From Clostridiales bacterium (GTDB taxonomy: Bacteria; Bacillota; Clostridia; Christensenellales; CAG-917): a stretch of 6,103 bases of DNA. Shown here piece by piece: positions 4,609 through 6,103 of the stretch. The DNA is taken from positions 11,469 to 17,571 of the forward strand of contig JAAVHW010000049.1 in NCBI GenBank assembly GCA_014799525.1, written 5' to 3'. Below the pieces are notes generated by a model. It was not told where the DNA came from and did no database searches. It saw only the letters and a program-made list of their open reading frames with translations. The translations under genes and the position numbers were made by a program. How positions within the stretch are numbered: the first letter of the stretch is position 1; every line of letters starts with the position of its first letter.

Positions 4609-6075
4609 TTAGTAACTCTTTGCAAAGTAGATTGTGCCGCCTACCTTTCTTTCCTGCTCGCCAAGCTCCTTGCCACAGCACACGCACTTTGTGCCAACTG
4701 GGGTTTGGTCAAACGGCAGTACGCGAGACGTTGCGGAATACTCCGCCTTTATCTTATCCTCGCACTCACGACATCCGCACCACGTTGTTTTGACAAAATG
4801 ACCCTTGTCAAGCGCCGCCTTCATCTCTTCCATATTCGAGCATACGTCGATGTGGGAGTGCAAGAACTCATGCGATTGCTTGAACATATTCTCATGAATA
4901 TCATCAAGAAGCGCTGGTATCTCGTTGCAAATGCTTGACAGTGCAAGCACGCTCTTTTCGTGCGTATCTCTGCGCACAGCGACAGCCTGTCCGTTCTCTA
5001 TATCGCGCGGACCTATCTCTATACGCACAGGTACGCCCTTCATCTCCCACTCGTTGAACTTCCAGCCAGGAGACTGGTCTCTATCGTCAAGCTCTACGCG
5101 TACGCCTGCGGCTTTAAGCTGAGCAACAAGCTCCTGCGCCTTTTCAAGTACGCCTTCCTTATGAACGGCGATAGGCACAACTACAACCTGTATCGGAGCA
5201 ACCCTCGGCGGAAGCTTCAAGCCGCGCTGGTCGCCGTGCGCCATGATGAGTGCGCCAATAAGTCTTGTAGACACGCCCCAGCTTGTCTGATAGGGGTTTT
5301 TGAGCTGACCGTCGCTGTCAAGATACTTTATCTCAAACGACGACGAGAAATTCTGACCAAGATAGTGCGAAGTACCTGCCTGCAAGGACTTGCCGTCAAG
5401 CATCATCGCTTCCATAGAATACGTGTTGACAGCACCTGCGAATTTCTCTTTTTGAGTCTTTACGCCTGTAAGCACGTCGATTGCAAGCACGTTCTGCATA
5501 AACTCGCGATAGACCTCAAGCATTTTGAGCGTCTCCTCTCTTGCCTCTTCCTCTGTGCGGTGAAGCGTATGCCCCTCTTGCCAGAGGAACTCGCTCGTAC
5601 GCAGGAAGGGACGCGTCGTCTTTTCCCATCTTACTACGTTTGCCCACTGGTTGATAAGCACGGGCAAGTCGCGATAGCTTTGCACCCACTTGGAATACAT
5701 AGAACAAATTATCGTTTCAGACGTCGGACGAACTACGAGCTTTTCCTCAAGCGGCGTATCGCCTACGTGTGTGACGAGCGCGACCTCTGGAGCAAAGCCC
5801 TCTACGTGTTCCGCCTCCTTCATAAGATAGCTCAACGGAATAAAGAGTGGGAAGTATGCGTTCTTATGCCCCGTCGCCTTGAAGCGCTTGTTAAGTTCTT
5901 CCTGAATATGCTCCCAAATCTCGTAGCCGTATGGGCGTATAACCATCGTACCCTTGACAGGGCCGTAATCCACAAGCTGAGTCTTAAGCACAACGTCTGT
6001 GTACCATTGCGGAAAATCGACCGTCATATCCGCAATTTCTTTGACGAACTGATTGTTCTTCTGCTCTTTTGCCAT
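4609..6075 (-). CDS. proS: Proline--tRNA ligase, archaeal/eukaryotic-like (type 3)
   Basis: Charges tRNA-Pro with proline for translation. The 488 residues lack the large editing insertion of the E. coli-type enzyme and match the shorter archaeal/eukaryotic-like class found in many Clostridia. The class II core spans about 1-285. RPTSE (116-120) is the proline-site loop, and NVVRWE (146-151) with RPFLRTSEF (155-163) is motif 2 with Arg149 and Arg159. TSWGVSTRLIGALIMAHGDQ (264-283) covers motif 3 with Arg271. The anticodon-binding domain spans about 293-395. The C-terminal zinc-type domain has Cys433, Cys435, Cys438, Cys464, Cys466 and Cys467, and the chain ends in Tyr, as is typical of this class. 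I chose the ATG at 6075 because AAAGGA (6083-6088) lies 7 nt upstream. The ATG at 6099 would add 8 residues and has only 4 nt of visible upstream sequence. The promoter and any T-box leader lie outside the window. Confidence 0.95.
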   Translation of the reverse strand: MAKEQKNNQFVKEIADMTVDFPQWYTDVVLKTQLVDYGPVKGTMVIRPYGYEIWEHIQEELNKRFKATGHKNAYFPLFIPLSYLMKEAEHVEGFAPEVALVTHVGDTPLEEKLVVRPTSETIICSMYSKWVQSYRDLPVLINQWANVVRWEKTTRPFLRTSEFLWQEGHTLHRTEEEAREETLKMLEVYREFMQNVLAIDVLTGVKTQKEKFAGAVNTYSMEAMMLDGKSLQAGTSHYLGQNFSSSFEIKYLDSDGQLKNPYQTSWGVSTRLIGALIMAHGDQRGLKLPPRVAPIQVVVVPIAVHKEGVLEKAQELVAQLKAAGVRVELDDRDQSPGWKFNEWEMKGVPVRIEIGPRDIENGQAVAVRRDTHEKSVLALSSICNEIPALLDDIHENMFKQSHEFLHSHIDVCSNMEEMKAALDKGHFVKTTWCGCRECEDKIKAEYSATSRVLPFDQTPVGTKCVCCGKELGEQERKVGGTIYFAKSY

Positions 6076-6082
6076 ATATCTG

Positions 6083-6088
6083 TCCTTT
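6083..6088 (-). promoter_or_regulatory. Ribosome binding site that supports the proS start
   Basis: Minus-strand AAAGGA, 7 nt before the ATG at 6075. It favours this start over the in-frame ATG at 6099. Confidence 0.6.
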
Positions 6089-6103
6089 GCGCGCGTCATG
6101 TAC

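Overview
The window looks like a chromosomal stretch from an anaerobic Bacillota (Clostridia-type) bacterium. The basis is a type III glutamine synthetase, a transketolase split into two subunits, a proline--tRNA ligase of the archaeal/eukaryotic-like class, strong AGGAGG-type ribosome binding sites and A/T-flanked intrinsic terminators. I cannot name a genus. The coding genes are mostly housekeeping; the unusual material lies between them.

Layout, left to right. At 1-732 (+) is the C-terminal third of glutamine synthetase III, cut by the window edge. At 738-899 is a structured repeat (copy A), beginning 5 nt after that stop codon and ending in a terminator-like hairpin. A promoter with a near-perfect 28-nt palindrome over its -35 region (925-964) leads to a lipoprotein-type alpha/beta hydrolase at 1021-1797 (+). 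A bidirectional terminator (1843-1869) separates it from the convergent two-gene transketolase operon: the N-terminal subunit at 2831-3649 (-) is followed with a 4-nt overlap by the C-terminal subunit at 1893-2834 (-). Region 3650-3921 holds the operon promoter and structured repeat copy B (3733-3904). At 3922-4371 (-) is a small membrane-anchored or secreted protein of unknown function. Region 4372-4608 holds a terminator nested in a second inverted repeat, another long hairpin, and a short 5' fragment of the repeat (copy C, minus strand). ProRS lies at 4609-6075 (-).

The best candidate for something undescribed is the repeat family. Copies A and B share short, nearly identical blocks at both ends. 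Folded, these give the same architecture: a 6-bp closing stem, a conserved 6-nt bulge, a 5-bp stem, a variable arm, a 14-bp stem with one bulged purine, then a terminator-like hairpin. The 14-bp stem differs between copies at 7 of 14 pairs, and every difference is compensated on the other strand. This suggests a conserved structured RNA or DNA hairpin element with a variable arm. No reverse transcriptase, transposase or other partner gene is present here, so its function is open.

Functionally, glutamine synthetase assimilates nitrogen, the transketolase pair runs the non-oxidative pentose phosphate pathway, and ProRS charges tRNA-Pro. Nothing here ties these into one pathway.
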